Shown here: piece by piece, positions 28,419 through 35,890 of the stretch | Position numbering within the stretch: position 1 is the stretch's first letter | Layout of the letters: each line of letters starts with the position of its first letter | NCBI GenBank assembly: GCA_963850195.1 | Contig: CAWKKD010000007.1 | Coordinates: 186,001-250,000 of the forward strand | Direction: 5' to 3' | DNA from: Actinoallomurus sp963850195 | GTDB lineage: Bacteria; Actinomycetota; Actinomycetes; Streptosporangiales; Streptosporangiaceae | Length of the DNA: 64,000 bases | Notes under the pieces: generated by a model | What the model was told of the DNA's origin: nothing | Databases searched by the model: none | The model's input: the letters and a program-made list of their open reading frames with translations, nothing else | Translations under genes and position numbers: made by a program

Positions 28419-29417
28419 ATGCCGCGGGGGCGTCCGTCGCGTGTCACCGTCTATGAGCGGCTGGAGGAAGCCGTCGTCGAGCTGCGCGAGCGACTCGGCG
28501 GGCTGCCGACGCCCACTGAGGCGGAGGATATCTGGTCTGATATTTGGCACCAGGAAGCGCACAACAGCACCGCCATCGAGGGAAATACCCTCGTCCTGCG
28601 GGAGGTGGAGCGTCTCCTGGATGAGGGTAAGGCGGTAGGTTCCAAGTCCCTCCGTGACTACATGGAGGTGCGCGGATACGGGGACGCGGCGCGTTGGGTC
28701 TATGGACAGGCGCTCGAACCAGGGGAGTGGAACAACGGCGAGCTTCTGACACTCCATGAGGTCCGCTCAGTCCATCACATGGCGATGACACCGGTATGGA
28801 CCGTGGACCCGCATCCCCATGCCATGGACGCCGAGGGACCCGGCTGCTTTCGCAGGCACGAGATCGCCCAGTTTCCCGGGGGTATGAAGCCGCCTCCCTG
28901 GAACGAGATCGAGCCCCTCATGCGCCAGTGGGCCGATGACGTGAACGCTCTGCGAGAGTCGTCCGAAGATCCTTTCCCCGAAGCGCTGGCACGCGCTCAT
29001 AACGCTTTCGAGCGTGTTCATCCGTTCTTGGACGGAAATGGGAGAACAGGTCGCCTGTTGCTCAACCTGCTCCTTGGTCGGCTGGGGTATCCGCCGGCGA
29101 TCATCTACAAGCGAGATCGCGAAAAGTACCTCAAGGCCATGCGGCGGTCCGACTGCGATGATCACGGCCCGCTCGGAGAACTGATCGCTCGGAGTGTCAC
29201 CGCGAACCTGCATCGGTTCGTCATCCCAGCGGTGGCGGGACCCGCGCGTCTTGTCCCTCTTGCTGCACTCTCAGCACCGGATCTCAGCGAGAACGCTTTG
29301 CGAGTCGCTGCCATCCGTGGCCGGCTGCGTGCGGTCAAGGGAGACGATGGTGCCTGGCGGAGCAACAAGAACTGGGTGGACCAGTACCGGGCCGACCGCT
29401 ACAAACGACGGAACTGA
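28419..29417 (+). CDS. fic: Fic-family protein (probable AMP transferase, self-inhibited class)
   Basis: 332 residues. The Fic active site HPFLDGNGRTGR starts at His201. An N-terminal inhibitory motif (S/T)xxxE(G/N) is seen as STAIEGN at residues 50-56, marking a class II Fic enzyme that keeps its own activity down, so no antitoxin gene is required. The C-terminal ~60 residues may be a winged-helix. ATG 28419 has GGGG 6 nt upstream; TTG 28413 and 28407 are alternatives. The gene has more A/T-ended codons than its neighbours and lies between two msrA tail repeats, both signs of transfer. Confidence 0.88.
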   Translation: MPRGRPSRVTVYERLEEAVVELRERLGGLPTPTEAEDIWSDIWHQEAHNSTAIEGNTLVLREVERLLDEGKAVGSKSLRDYMEVRGYGDAARWVYGQALEPGEWNNGELLTLHEVRSVHHMAMTPVWTVDPHPHAMDAEGPGCFRRHEIAQFPGGMKPPPWNEIEPLMRQWADDVNALRESSEDPFPEALARAHNAFERVHPFLDGNGRTGRLLLNLLLGRLGYPPAIIYKRDREKYLKAMRRSDCDDHGPLGELIARSVTANLHRFVIPAVAGPARLVPLAALSAPDLSENALRVAAIRGRLRAVKGDDGAWRSNKNWVDQYRADRYKRRN

Positions 29418-29440
29418 CCGGCTCGGGCCGGCCGACAAAG

Positions 29441-29590
29441 TTCGCCGAGGGCTACCACCAGCATTACCTGGACAAGTACCCCGACGGATCCTGCGGCGTC
29501 GGCGGCACCGGCGTATCGCTAGGTGACCAATCGTCCGGCAGATCCTGCTCGACGGGGTCGTGTCGACCGACGGGTGAGCCTGGACACCTT
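29441..29590 (+). pseudogene. msrA tail repeat, copy 2 (displaced 3' fragment)
   Basis: Encodes an MsrA C-terminus (FAEGYHQHYLDKYPDGSCG, then VGGTGVSLGDQSSGR) with no start codon or upstream MsrA body. It shares the nine-residue insertion and the 15-nt core CTAGGTGACCAATCG (29519-29533) with the tail of the complete gene. It lies 23 nt after the Fic stop and upstream of the antitoxin gene. Confidence 0.85.
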
Positions 29591-29673
29591 CCTCGAACTC
29601 ATGTCACTACTGCTGGTTCTAGCCCGGAGGAACGTCCGCCGGTCGGTCGTCCGCGCTGATGGGTGACCGCAGG

Positions 29674-29703
29674 ATGGTATCAAAAAGTGGTACCATTGCC
29701 GCT
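29674..29703. promoter_or_regulatory. Promoter/operator of the antitoxin-Doc pair
   Basis: ATGGTATCA (29674-29682) and TGGTACCAT (29688-29696) form a 9-bp inverted repeat with one mismatch. TACCAT (29691-29696) lies 7 nt before the antitoxin ATG, so it is a likely -10 box of a leaderless transcript covered by the operator. This suits autorepression by the antitoxin. Confidence 0.6.
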
Positions 29704-29907
29704 ATGGCTGAGACCAGGCTGCGTCTTCCAGACGAGATTTACGACGAGATCAAGCAGGTGGCGGCCGGTGACGCGCAGAGCGTCAATTCCGCGATGGTCG
29801 TCGCGATCGAGGAGTACGTCGTCCGGCGTCGGCGTGAGCGCTACGAGGCGATGGGGCGGAAGATCGCGCAACGCGATCGGGAGCTGCTCGATCGCCTGGC
29901 GCGATGA
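29704..29907 (+). CDS. Antitoxin of a Doc-type toxin-antitoxin pair (ribbon-helix-helix-like)
   Basis: 67 residues. The N-terminus ETRLRLPDEIYDEIKQVA resembles a ribbon-helix-helix DNA-binding unit; the rest is a highly charged helix (RRRRERYEAMGRKIAQRDRE) that could wrap the toxin. It overlaps the Doc-like gene by ATGA. ATG 29704 is preferred to an upstream in-frame codon at 29659 because of the promoter spacing. Assignment rests mainly on size, order and overlap. Confidence 0.75.
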   Translation: MAETRLRLPDEIYDEIKQVAAGDAQSVNSAMVVAIEEYVVRRRRERYEAMGRKIAQRDRELLDRLAR

Positions 29908-30293
29908 CCTCCTTTCCGACGACGGAGGACATCCTCGCTCTGGCGGGCGCCGTGCTCCCGGCGGTCGACGTGCGCGATGGCGGTCAGCTCCACGCGGCGG
30001 TGCTGCGTCCGCAGACGTCGGTGTTCGAGGAGGACGCCTACCCGGGTCTGTGGGAGAAGGCGGCCGCGCTGATGCACAGCATCGTCTGCGGTCATCCCCT
30101 GGTGGACGGGAACAAGCGACTCGGCTGGGCCGCCGCCGTCGCCTTCCTGGAGGACAACGGGGAGACCCTGGAGTACCAGGACATCGACGAGGCCGAGAGT
30201 CTCGTCATGTCGCTCGCCAAAGGCGAGCTCGACGACATCCCCGACCTGGCACGCCGTCTTCGCGTCCTCGGCGGCCGACCTGGGGCAGGGTAG
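29904..30293 (+). CDS. doc: Fic/Doc-family (death-on-curing) toxin
   Basis: 129 residues with Fic/Doc site HPLVDGNKR starting at His64. Doc proteins phosphorylate EF-Tu and stop translation; the classical Doc motif has Ala where this one has Gly, so its chemistry could be Doc-like or AMP-transferring. It is translationally coupled to the antitoxin. It lies between msrA tail copies 2 and 3. Confidence 0.85.
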   Translation: MTSFPTTEDILALAGAVLPAVDVRDGGQLHAAVLRPQTSVFEEDAYPGLWEKAAALMHSIVCGHPLVDGNKRLGWAAAVAFLEDNGETLEYQDIDEAESLVMSLAKGELDDIPDLARRLRVLGGRPGAG

Positions 30294-30295
30294 AG

Positions 30296-30363
30296 CCGCC
30301 GGACCCGAGCGGCTACCGCGGCGTCGGCGTCTCCTGTCCGATCGGCGTCGCCAAGGCCGAGTG
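30296..30363 (+). pseudogene. msrA tail repeat, copy 3 (probable ancestral 3' end)
   Basis: Reads PPDPSGYRGVGVSCPIGVAKAE then TGA. GVSCPIGVAKAE is the expected MsrA C-terminus without the nine-residue insertion. The first resolving Cys is changed to Arg and three residues of the GVGGTG loop are missing, so it is decayed. It has no start and begins just after the Doc stop. Confidence 0.8.
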
Positions 30364-30454
30364 ACCTGCCGGTCGATCGGCACGGCCGTAGGGGGCGGCG
30401 CCAACGCCCCTTGGCCGTGCCGGCAAGCGCTTCACGGCGCCGGGCGGGACTGCG

Positions 30455-30838
30455 CTATCCGGCGGCGGAAGCCGTGCCGTCGCGGGAGACCTTGCCCTGC
30501 ATCTTGTTGCCTTCGGCGGCTTCGTTGGTCGTCATCTCGGCACTGAGCACGGTGCCGTCCCCATCGCAGGCCGGCTTGGCGAGCTCGCGGAAAGCGCCTT
30601 CGCTTCCCCACCTGATGCTGGAAGTTTCAGGGTGGAAGCGGTAGGGGGCGGGGCCTTCCGACGAACTGCCTCGGGTCAGGGTAATGCCGTCGGCGTCGAT
30701 ATCGACGGTCACATGAGCCGAATGCGCCTTGCCGTGCTTGTCCTTAACGGGCTCGAGCTGTCCGGTGTAGGTGGCCCGACCCCCCTGGCCGACCCATTGT
30801 TCTAGGCCGTTGCCGCACTTGGCCGGTGTGTACGACAT
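30455..30838 (-). CDS. Hypothetical protein
   Basis: 127 residues, acidic, unrecognised, no signal peptide or membrane helix. The central part (HVTVDIDADGITLTRG, then HPETSSIRWGSEGAF) looks beta-rich, like a small PH- or lipocalin-sized fold. ATG 30838 is chosen because GGGAGGA lies 5 nt upstream, rather than an in-frame codon at 30877. It is convergent with the end of the msrA island. Confidence 0.65.
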   Translation of the reverse strand: MSYTPAKCGNGLEQWVGQGGRATYTGQLEPVKDKHGKAHSAHVTVDIDADGITLTRGSSSEGPAPYRFHPETSSIRWGSEGAFRELAKPACDGDGTVLSAEMTTNEAAEGNKMQGKVSRDGTASAAG

Positions 30839-31157
30839 GTCGTTCCTCCCGGTTGCCTCGCGATCCTCGCAATTCAATACGCACCACTGCGAATTAGTGA
30901 CTTATCGTAACATTGCGTGCGTAGAACACCACCAAGTGCGTCCTATGTCCGGTTATTCCGTTGTCCTGTACGAGGGCAACCGCCAGGTGGCCGCCCTCCG
31001 ACGAGCGGGAGCCTCTCGGGGGTCGGGCCGGGCAAGGGCGCGTAATCATCCGTGCCGGACACGGCTTCGGGCGGGGACCGGCGACGGGTGCGGGGTATTG
31101 AGTCTGACATCCCCGACATCGCGGGGCCCCGCCACTCCAGCGGACCTGAAAGGCCAG
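30839..31157. other. Intergenic region, no gene seen
   Basis: 319 bp between the divergent hypothetical gene and the first small secreted protein. It must hold both promoters; no convincing -10/-35 pair or operator was recognised. Confidence 0.5.
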
Positions 31158-31505
31158 GTGAGCAGTGAAATGATCCATCGCCATGTGAGGAACGTTCGGG
31201 CCGTCGGCGTACGGCTGATCGTGCCAGGTGCGTTCGTGGTGGCGACGTGGTGCGGAGGGGTGTCCCCGGCCGCTGCGAGCATCATCGCCGATCATCACGC
31301 CAACGATGGTCATATCGTGTTGAACACCGGAAACGGGCATTGGAACAAGAACTATTCGACCGTGCTCAGCCCCACGGTGAACCGTGGGTTGCAGCAGGTG
31401 TCTAATACCAATATCAGCGGAAAGACCACTACTCAGGTCGCATTCTGCAAGAAGCGGAACCGCATCTGCCATATCTCCCAGAGGCTTTGGCTGCCCGACT
31501 GGTGA
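31158..31505 (+). CDS. Small secreted protein, family A member 1
   Basis: 115 residues with a signal peptide ending near SPAAAS. The mature part contains LSPTVNRGLQQVSNTNIS and ends with a Cys pair (FCKKRNRICHISQ). The same spacing of SPT-N-G-Q-S-G-T-Q-C-C-I-Q residues occurs in the next gene, so the two are paralogues. GTG 31158 follows AAGG; ATG 31170 is the alternative. Function unknown; a surface or spore-coat role is possible but unsupported. Confidence 0.7.
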   Translation: MSSEMIHRHVRNVRAVGVRLIVPGAFVVATWCGGVSPAAASIIADHHANDGHIVLNTGNGHWNKNYSTVLSPTVNRGLQQVSNTNISGKTTTQVAFCKKRNRICHISQRLWLPDW

Positions 31506-31623
31506 TGGCAATGATGCGGTAATAAATGGACGCCCGCAGCCCGTGGCGGAGGTCGTGGCCCCCATGCCGGGGTAGGTCAAACAGCGCCTGAGGTTCAGGC
31601 GATTCGGCAGGGGGCGGCGACAG

Positions 31624-32352
31624 ATGATTCGGCGATTCGGCGGCGGGACACGTGTCCTCATCGGTGTGGCGGCGTTCGGTGCGGGGTTCATCGCGTCGGT
31701 CCCGGCGCGAGCCGACGCCGGCCGTACGCAGCGCCATGCCGGGTCCGTGATGAAGCACCGGGTACGCACCGGCGCCGGCCATGGGCGGCACCTGGACGCG
31801 CTACGCGCCGAGGCCCGGCATGCGCCGCGGCGTATCAGGTTCGCGTCGTACCCGGTACACGCGGACGACGACCGTACGCAGGCGGACACCGGCGGCGACC
31901 ACGGGAACGGGCACGGGAACGGCACGCGCAACCGGAACATCTTCTCCGTGCGGAGCCCCACCTACAACCACGGCTACCAGCACACGTCGACCAGCACCGC
32001 GGGTGGGCGGACCAGCGTGCAGAACGGCCTGTGCACGCACGTCGTGATCTGCAACATCACCCAGCAGGCCGGCGGCAAGCCCGCGGAGCCCCAGCCGGAG
32101 GCCGTACCCGTGGTCCCGCCCGCTCCGCAGGTCCTCCCGGTCCCGCAGGCTCCGCAGCCTCAGCCTCTGCGTCCGCCGGCTCCCAACTTCGGGCCGTTCA
32201 TGTACATCGGCCCGATGGGCTTCATGCTCATGGTGCCGCCGTCGCTGTTCGCCCCGGAGGAGCCGGCGGCCCGTCCGGCCGCCGGCCCGCCCGCACGGTC
32301 AGATGATCGTCGGGCCGTCGCCGTTGAAGAACCGGTCCAGCCAGTCGAGTGA
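31624..32352 (+). CDS. Secreted proline-rich protein, family A member 2
   Basis: 242 residues. Signal peptide (cleavage near ARADA), a basic His/Arg-rich stretch, a GNGHGNGTRNRN linker, the family block VRSPTYNHGYQHTSTSTAGG with a CTHVVIC Cys pair, then a long Pro-rich tail (PQAPQPQPLRPPAP). Paralogue of the preceding gene with an added C-terminal region. Its last 54 nt overlap the HD-domain gene tail-to-tail. Confidence 0.7.
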   Translation: MIRRFGGGTRVLIGVAAFGAGFIASVPARADAGRTQRHAGSVMKHRVRTGAGHGRHLDALRAEARHAPRRIRFASYPVHADDDRTQADTGGDHGNGHGNGTRNRNIFSVRSPTYNHGYQHTSTSTAGGRTSVQNGLCTHVVICNITQQAGGKPAEPQPEAVPVVPPAPQVLPVPQAPQPQPLRPPAPNFGPFMYIGPMGFMLMVPPSLFAPEEPAARPAAGPPARSDDRRAVAVEEPVQPVE

Positions 32353-32889
32353 CCGCGTCTGGAGCGCCTCGGCGGCGAGCTTCTTGCCGGTGGGCGTCTG
32401 GAGCGCCGCGAGCGAGCTGTCGATCCACGGCTGGACGTTCTGGTTGCCCTGGTCGCGGTACTCGATGGCCTGGATGAGGCATTCCAGCTTGTCCGCGTCG
32501 CGGGCACAGCGGGCCTCGAGGCTCGTCTTCTGCTCGTACTCGGCGACCGAACGCGAGATCAGGTCGGCCACCGGTGCGGGCAGTGCCCGGGTCTGGTCGG
32601 CGGTGACCTGTTCGTTCGGCGCGCGGGTCACGTAGCCCTTGGCCAGGTACGGAATGTCGGTCAGCCGGGTCTCCTGGCTGTCGTGGAACAGGCTGAGGAA
32701 CGCCGCCCGCTCAGGTTCGGCGCCCTCGAGGGCCGCGATGATGCCGGCGAGCGCCGCCGCGCGGAACGAGTGGTCCGCGATGCTCTCCGGGTCGCTGACG
32801 CCTGCGACGAGCCAGCCCGTGCGCTTGTACCGCTTCAGGAGTCCGATCTCGTAGACGAAGCCCGTCAATTGCACTAGCTCGTCCGCCAT
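32299..32889 (-). CDS. HD-domain hydrolase (YfbR/HDDC2-like 5'-nucleotidase)
   Basis: 196 residues. Metal-binding HD motifs: His in SIADHSFRAA, HD in LFHDSQETRLTD and Asp in RDADKLECLIQA. The order and spacing match the YfbR/HDDC2 family, whose members remove phosphate from deoxyribonucleoside 5'-monophosphates. Substrate is inferred from family only. Confidence 0.83.
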   Translation of the reverse strand: MADELVQLTGFVYEIGLLKRYKRTGWLVAGVSDPESIADHSFRAAALAGIIAALEGAEPERAAFLSLFHDSQETRLTDIPYLAKGYVTRAPNEQVTADQTRALPAPVADLISRSVAEYEQKTSLEARCARDADKLECLIQAIEYRDQGNQNVQPWIDSSLAALQTPTGKKLAAEALQTRSLDWLDRFFNGDGPTII

Positions 32890-32994
32890 GGCCTGCCCCC
32901 TCCGATATTGCTGTCGGACCTAAGGACTTTCCCGAGATCGCACCGGAAGCATCACGTGCCGACCAGGAATTATGCGTGTCGTACCTTGGCTGCC

Positions 32995-33339
32995 ATGGCG
33001 ACACGACTCTTCGAACTCGTCTTCGACTGTGCGGATCCGGCGCGGCTCGTACGGTTCTGGGCGGCGGCCGTCGGCGGCGAGCCGGTCGACCGCGAGCCCG
33101 ACTGGTCCTACGTCGACCCGCCGGACGGCGGGCCCAGGTGGGCCTTCCAGCGCGTGCCGGAGGGCAAGAGCGCCAAGAACCGCCTGCACCCGGACCTCGC
33201 CGTCGACGACATCGACGCCGAGCGCGTACGGCTGTGCGCCGCGGGCGCGACCGCGGTCGGCGGGGTGATGGTCGACGGGGAGGGGCCGTTCCAGGTGATG
33301 CTCGACCCGGAGGGCAACGAGTTCTGCCTCGTGTCCTGA
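32995..33339 (+). CDS. VOC-superfamily (glyoxalase-like) protein
   Basis: 114 residues: a short glyoxalase/bleomycin-resistance fold with VFDCADPARLVRFWAAAVGG and the C-terminal LDPEGNEFCLV that usually supplies a metal ligand. Substrate unknown. ATG 32995 lies 7 nt after TACCTT, which suggests a leaderless start. Confidence 0.83.
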   Translation: MATRLFELVFDCADPARLVRFWAAAVGGEPVDREPDWSYVDPPDGGPRWAFQRVPEGKSAKNRLHPDLAVDDIDAERVRLCAAGATAVGGVMVDGEGPFQVMLDPEGNEFCLVS

Positions 33340-33344
33340 GCCGA

Positions 33345-33974
33345 TCAGCCCGCCGCGAGCGTCTGGGTGAGGAAGCCGAGCACCTCGGGTGAGGCCTTGT
33401 CGAGCGACCCGCTGTCGAACGGCGGCCGCGGGTCGTACTCGATCAGGAGCTGGATGGCCTGGGCGGCGACGTCGCCGGCGATCCGCGCGACGAGGCTCAG
33501 CGCCATGTCGATGCCGGCGGACACGCCGGCCGAGGTCACGATGTTCCCCTGGAAGACCGAGCGCGCCGGCACGTACGTCGCGCCGGCCGCCTCGAGCTCG
33601 GTGCGCACGCTCCAGTGTGTGGTGGCCTCCAGCCCCTTGAGCAGCCCTGCCGCGCCCAGGATGAGCGAGCCCGAGCAGACCGAGGTGGTCCACTGCGCGG
33701 TCGGGTGCACGAGCCGGAGCCAGGTCACCAGGCCCTGGCCGTCGAGGATCGCGTCGCGCGTGCCGGGGCCGCCGGGCACCACGATCAGGTCGCACGCCTT
33801 GATCTCGTCGAACGCCGCGTCCGCGACCACTGTGAGACCGCCGTCCGTACGCACCGGGCCGGACTCCCTGGCCGCGAACACCACGGTGGCATCGGGCATA
33901 CGGGACAGCACCTCGTACGGTCCGACGGCGTCCAGCGCGGTGAACCCGTCGTACAGGGCAAAAACAATCTTCAT
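33345..33974 (-). CDS. DJ-1/PfpI family protein (isonitrile-hydratase-like)
   Basis: 209 residues. Class I glutamine-amidotransferase-like fold with the nucleophile-elbow Cys in TSVCSGSLILGAAG and an N-terminal FALYDGFTALDAVGP block. Close relatives include isonitrile hydratase and AraC-linked PfpI proteins; the reaction is not determined here. ATG 33974 has GAGGAG upstream. It faces the VOC gene with a 5-nt gap. Confidence 0.83.
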   Translation of the reverse strand: MKIVFALYDGFTALDAVGPYEVLSRMPDATVVFAARESGPVRTDGGLTVVADAAFDEIKACDLIVVPGGPGTRDAILDGQGLVTWLRLVHPTAQWTTSVCSGSLILGAAGLLKGLEATTHWSVRTELEAAGATYVPARSVFQGNIVTSAGVSAGIDMALSLVARIAGDVAAQAIQLLIEYDPRPPFDSGSLDKASPEVLGFLTQTLAAG

Positions 33975-34040
33975 GTCGGCGGTCTCCTCATCGATCGACT
34001 GCGGAGGTCTACCCCGATCCGGCCGTCGTACGGTGGCGGC

Positions 34041-34418
34041 ATGGAGGTTCTTGCCAGCCGGGTTCTGCTGAGGCCCGCTGATCTCGACCGCAGCCGCGCC
34101 TTCTACCGCGACACGCTGAAGCTGCCGATCTTCCGGGAGTTCGCGACGCCGGACGGTACGGGCACGGTGTTCTTCATCGGCGGCGGATACCTGGAGGTGT
34201 CCGGGCACGCCGACACGCCCACCGGGCCCGGCATCGAGCTGTGGCTCCAGGTACGCGACGTCGAGGCGACCCGGCGCGACCTCGACGGCGTACGCGTCCT
34301 GCGCGAGCCGCGCCGCGAGCCGTGGGGCCTGATCGAGATGTGGATCGAGGACCCCGACGGCGTACGGATCTGCGTCGCCGAGATACCCGACGACCACCCG
34401 ATGCGGCGACGCTCCTAG
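34041..34418 (+). CDS. VOC-superfamily (glyoxalase-like) protein
   Basis: 125 residues. One VOC module: LASRVLLRPADLDRSRAFYR at the N-terminus and WIEDPDGVRICVAEIP at the C-terminus. Substrate unknown. ATG 34041 lies 6 nt after TACGGT (possible leaderless start). Divergent from the PfpI gene; overlaps the prs 3' end by 4 nt. Confidence 0.83.
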   Translation: MEVLASRVLLRPADLDRSRAFYRDTLKLPIFREFATPDGTGTVFFIGGGYLEVSGHADTPTGPGIELWLQVRDVEATRRDLDGVRVLREPRREPWGLIEMWIEDPDGVRICVAEIPDDHPMRRRS

Positions 34419-35353
34419 GATTCGAAGAGCACGCTGATGCTCTCGCGGTTGTGGATGCGGTCGATGGCCTCGGCGAACAGCGGCGCGACCGAGACCGTCT
34501 GGACCTTCGGTGAGAGCGTGACGGGCTGGTTCTCGACGGTGTCGGTGACGTAGAGGCGTGAGATCGGGCTGGCGTCCAGGCGCTCCATCGACCGGCCGGT
34601 GAAGACGCCGTGCGTCACGGCGGCGCTCACCGTACGTGCGCCGCGGTCCATGAGGCACTCGGCGACCTCGGTGAGCGTGCCCGCGGTGATGGTGAAGTCG
34701 TCCACGATCAGCGCGTCGCGGCCCTTCACGTCGCCGATGAGGTCGATGACCCGTGCCGCCTCGCTGTGGTCGACGCGCTCCTTGTCGGCGATGGCGAGCG
34801 GCGCGTTGAGCCGTGTGGCGTACTTACGCGCCTGCTTGGCGAAGCCGGCGTCGGGGGAGACGACGACGAGGTCGCCACCGGTCTGGCCGATGGCCTCGGT
34901 GAGCACAGGCAGGGCGTACAGGTCGTCGACGGGCAGGGTGAAGAACCCCTGGATCTGCGGCGCGTGCAGGTCCATCGTGATCACCCGGGCGGCGCCGGCG
35001 GCCTCGATGGCCTGCGCGCAGACGCGAGCTCTTATCGAGACGCGTGGCTCGTCCTTCTTGTCGGCCTTGGCGTAGCTGAAGTACGGCATCAGCACGCTGA
35101 CCGATGCCGCGCTCGCGCGCTTGAACGCGTCGATCCAGAACAGCAGCTCCATGAAGTTGTCGTTGGCCGGGAAGACCGTGGACTGGATGAGGTAGACGTG
35201 TCGCCCACGGACGTTCTGGTTGGCCTTGACGAAAAGGTTGCCGTCGGAGAAGCGGATCACCTCTCCCTTGCCGGGCTCCACGCCGAGGTGGCGGCAGATG
35301 GCCGAGGTCAGCAGGGGGCTGCCTGAGCCGCCGAATACCAGTAGCTCTTCCAC
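34415..35353 (-). CDS. prs: Ribose-phosphate pyrophosphokinase
   Basis: 312 residues; makes PRPP from ribose-5-phosphate and ATP for nucleotide, His and Trp synthesis. Seen: the FSDGNLFVKANQNVRG flexible region, MPYFSYAKADKK, the DLHAPQIQGFF block and the PRPP loop DALIVDDFTITAGTLTE. The sequence is rather divergent from housekeeping Prs (for example DDFTITAGT for the usual DDxIDTAGT), so it may be a second copy. GTG 35353 has GGAG 5 nt upstream; GTG 35359 is less well placed. Confidence 0.86.
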   Translation of the reverse strand: MEELLVFGGSGSPLLTSAICRHLGVEPGKGEVIRFSDGNLFVKANQNVRGRHVYLIQSTVFPANDNFMELLFWIDAFKRASAASVSVLMPYFSYAKADKKDEPRVSIRARVCAQAIEAAGAARVITMDLHAPQIQGFFTLPVDDLYALPVLTEAIGQTGGDLVVVSPDAGFAKQARKYATRLNAPLAIADKERVDHSEAARVIDLIGDVKGRDALIVDDFTITAGTLTEVAECLMDRGARTVSAAVTHGVFTGRSMERLDASPISRLYVTDTVENQPVTLSPKVQTVSVAPLFAEAIDRIHNRESISVLFES

Positions 35354-35359
35354 GATCAC

Positions 35360-35804
35360 TCCGATCGGTACGACGCCGCGAGGCGTTGGGGGGCGGTTCG
35401 CCGCCGGTCGGTCACGATGATCTCTAGGCGGGCGTCGTCACCGATCGAGGGACGCTGGACCCGCCGTGGCGGCGATGCACGATCGGCCTCGGCCACGCGC
35501 ATCACCTCCCGGTCCAATGGTGCCCACCTGGAGCTAACAGACCACATCATTCGCGCGAAAGCAGCGCAAGTCGCGAAGCGTACGAGCGCGCCGGATCAAC
35601 GCGGTCGGCGTCGCGTGCCGTTTCAGAAGGGTCCGCGTCGTGCGGGGGATCGGGCGAACACCCCGGTCTCGTACGGCGGCGATCGGAGCCCCCTGGGCGA
35701 ATGGCGGTGGCGCCGTATCGGCGGCGAGCCGTACCGGTCGCGTTCCTCGGCTCGCGGCCGCCGTGCGATCTCGTCGTCGGCGGGCATCCGGCGCCGTACG
35801 CGTG
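35360..35804. other. Intergenic region, no convincing gene
   Basis: About 445 bp between prs and the collagen-like gene's terminator, presumably holding the prs promoter. A 48-codon frame (35356-35502, minus) has GGAGG close upstream and a stop overlapping the prs start region, so it could be a leader peptide, but its composition gives no support. Confidence 0.5.
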
Positions 35805-35833
35805 AGGAGGGCCGGGGAGACCCCGGCCCTCCT
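35805..35833 (-). terminator. Strong hairpin terminator of the collagen-like gene
   Basis: GGAGGGCCGGGG - AGA - CCCCGGCCCTCC: a perfect 12-bp stem (13 with the flanking A/T) and a 3-nt loop, 58 bp after the collagen-like stop. There is no U-tract, as is usual in actinobacteria. Confidence 0.75.
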
Positions 35834-35890
35834 ACGCGATCCCGGACTGTTTCACCCGGTCATGCCGACAGGCCCTCGAGCCTCGACCGC

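Noticed and set aside
35356..35502. 48-codon frame directly upstream of prs
   Set aside because: A GGAGG is too close to the ATG and the peptide has no recognisable character. It could be a leader peptide but is not supported enough to list as a gene.
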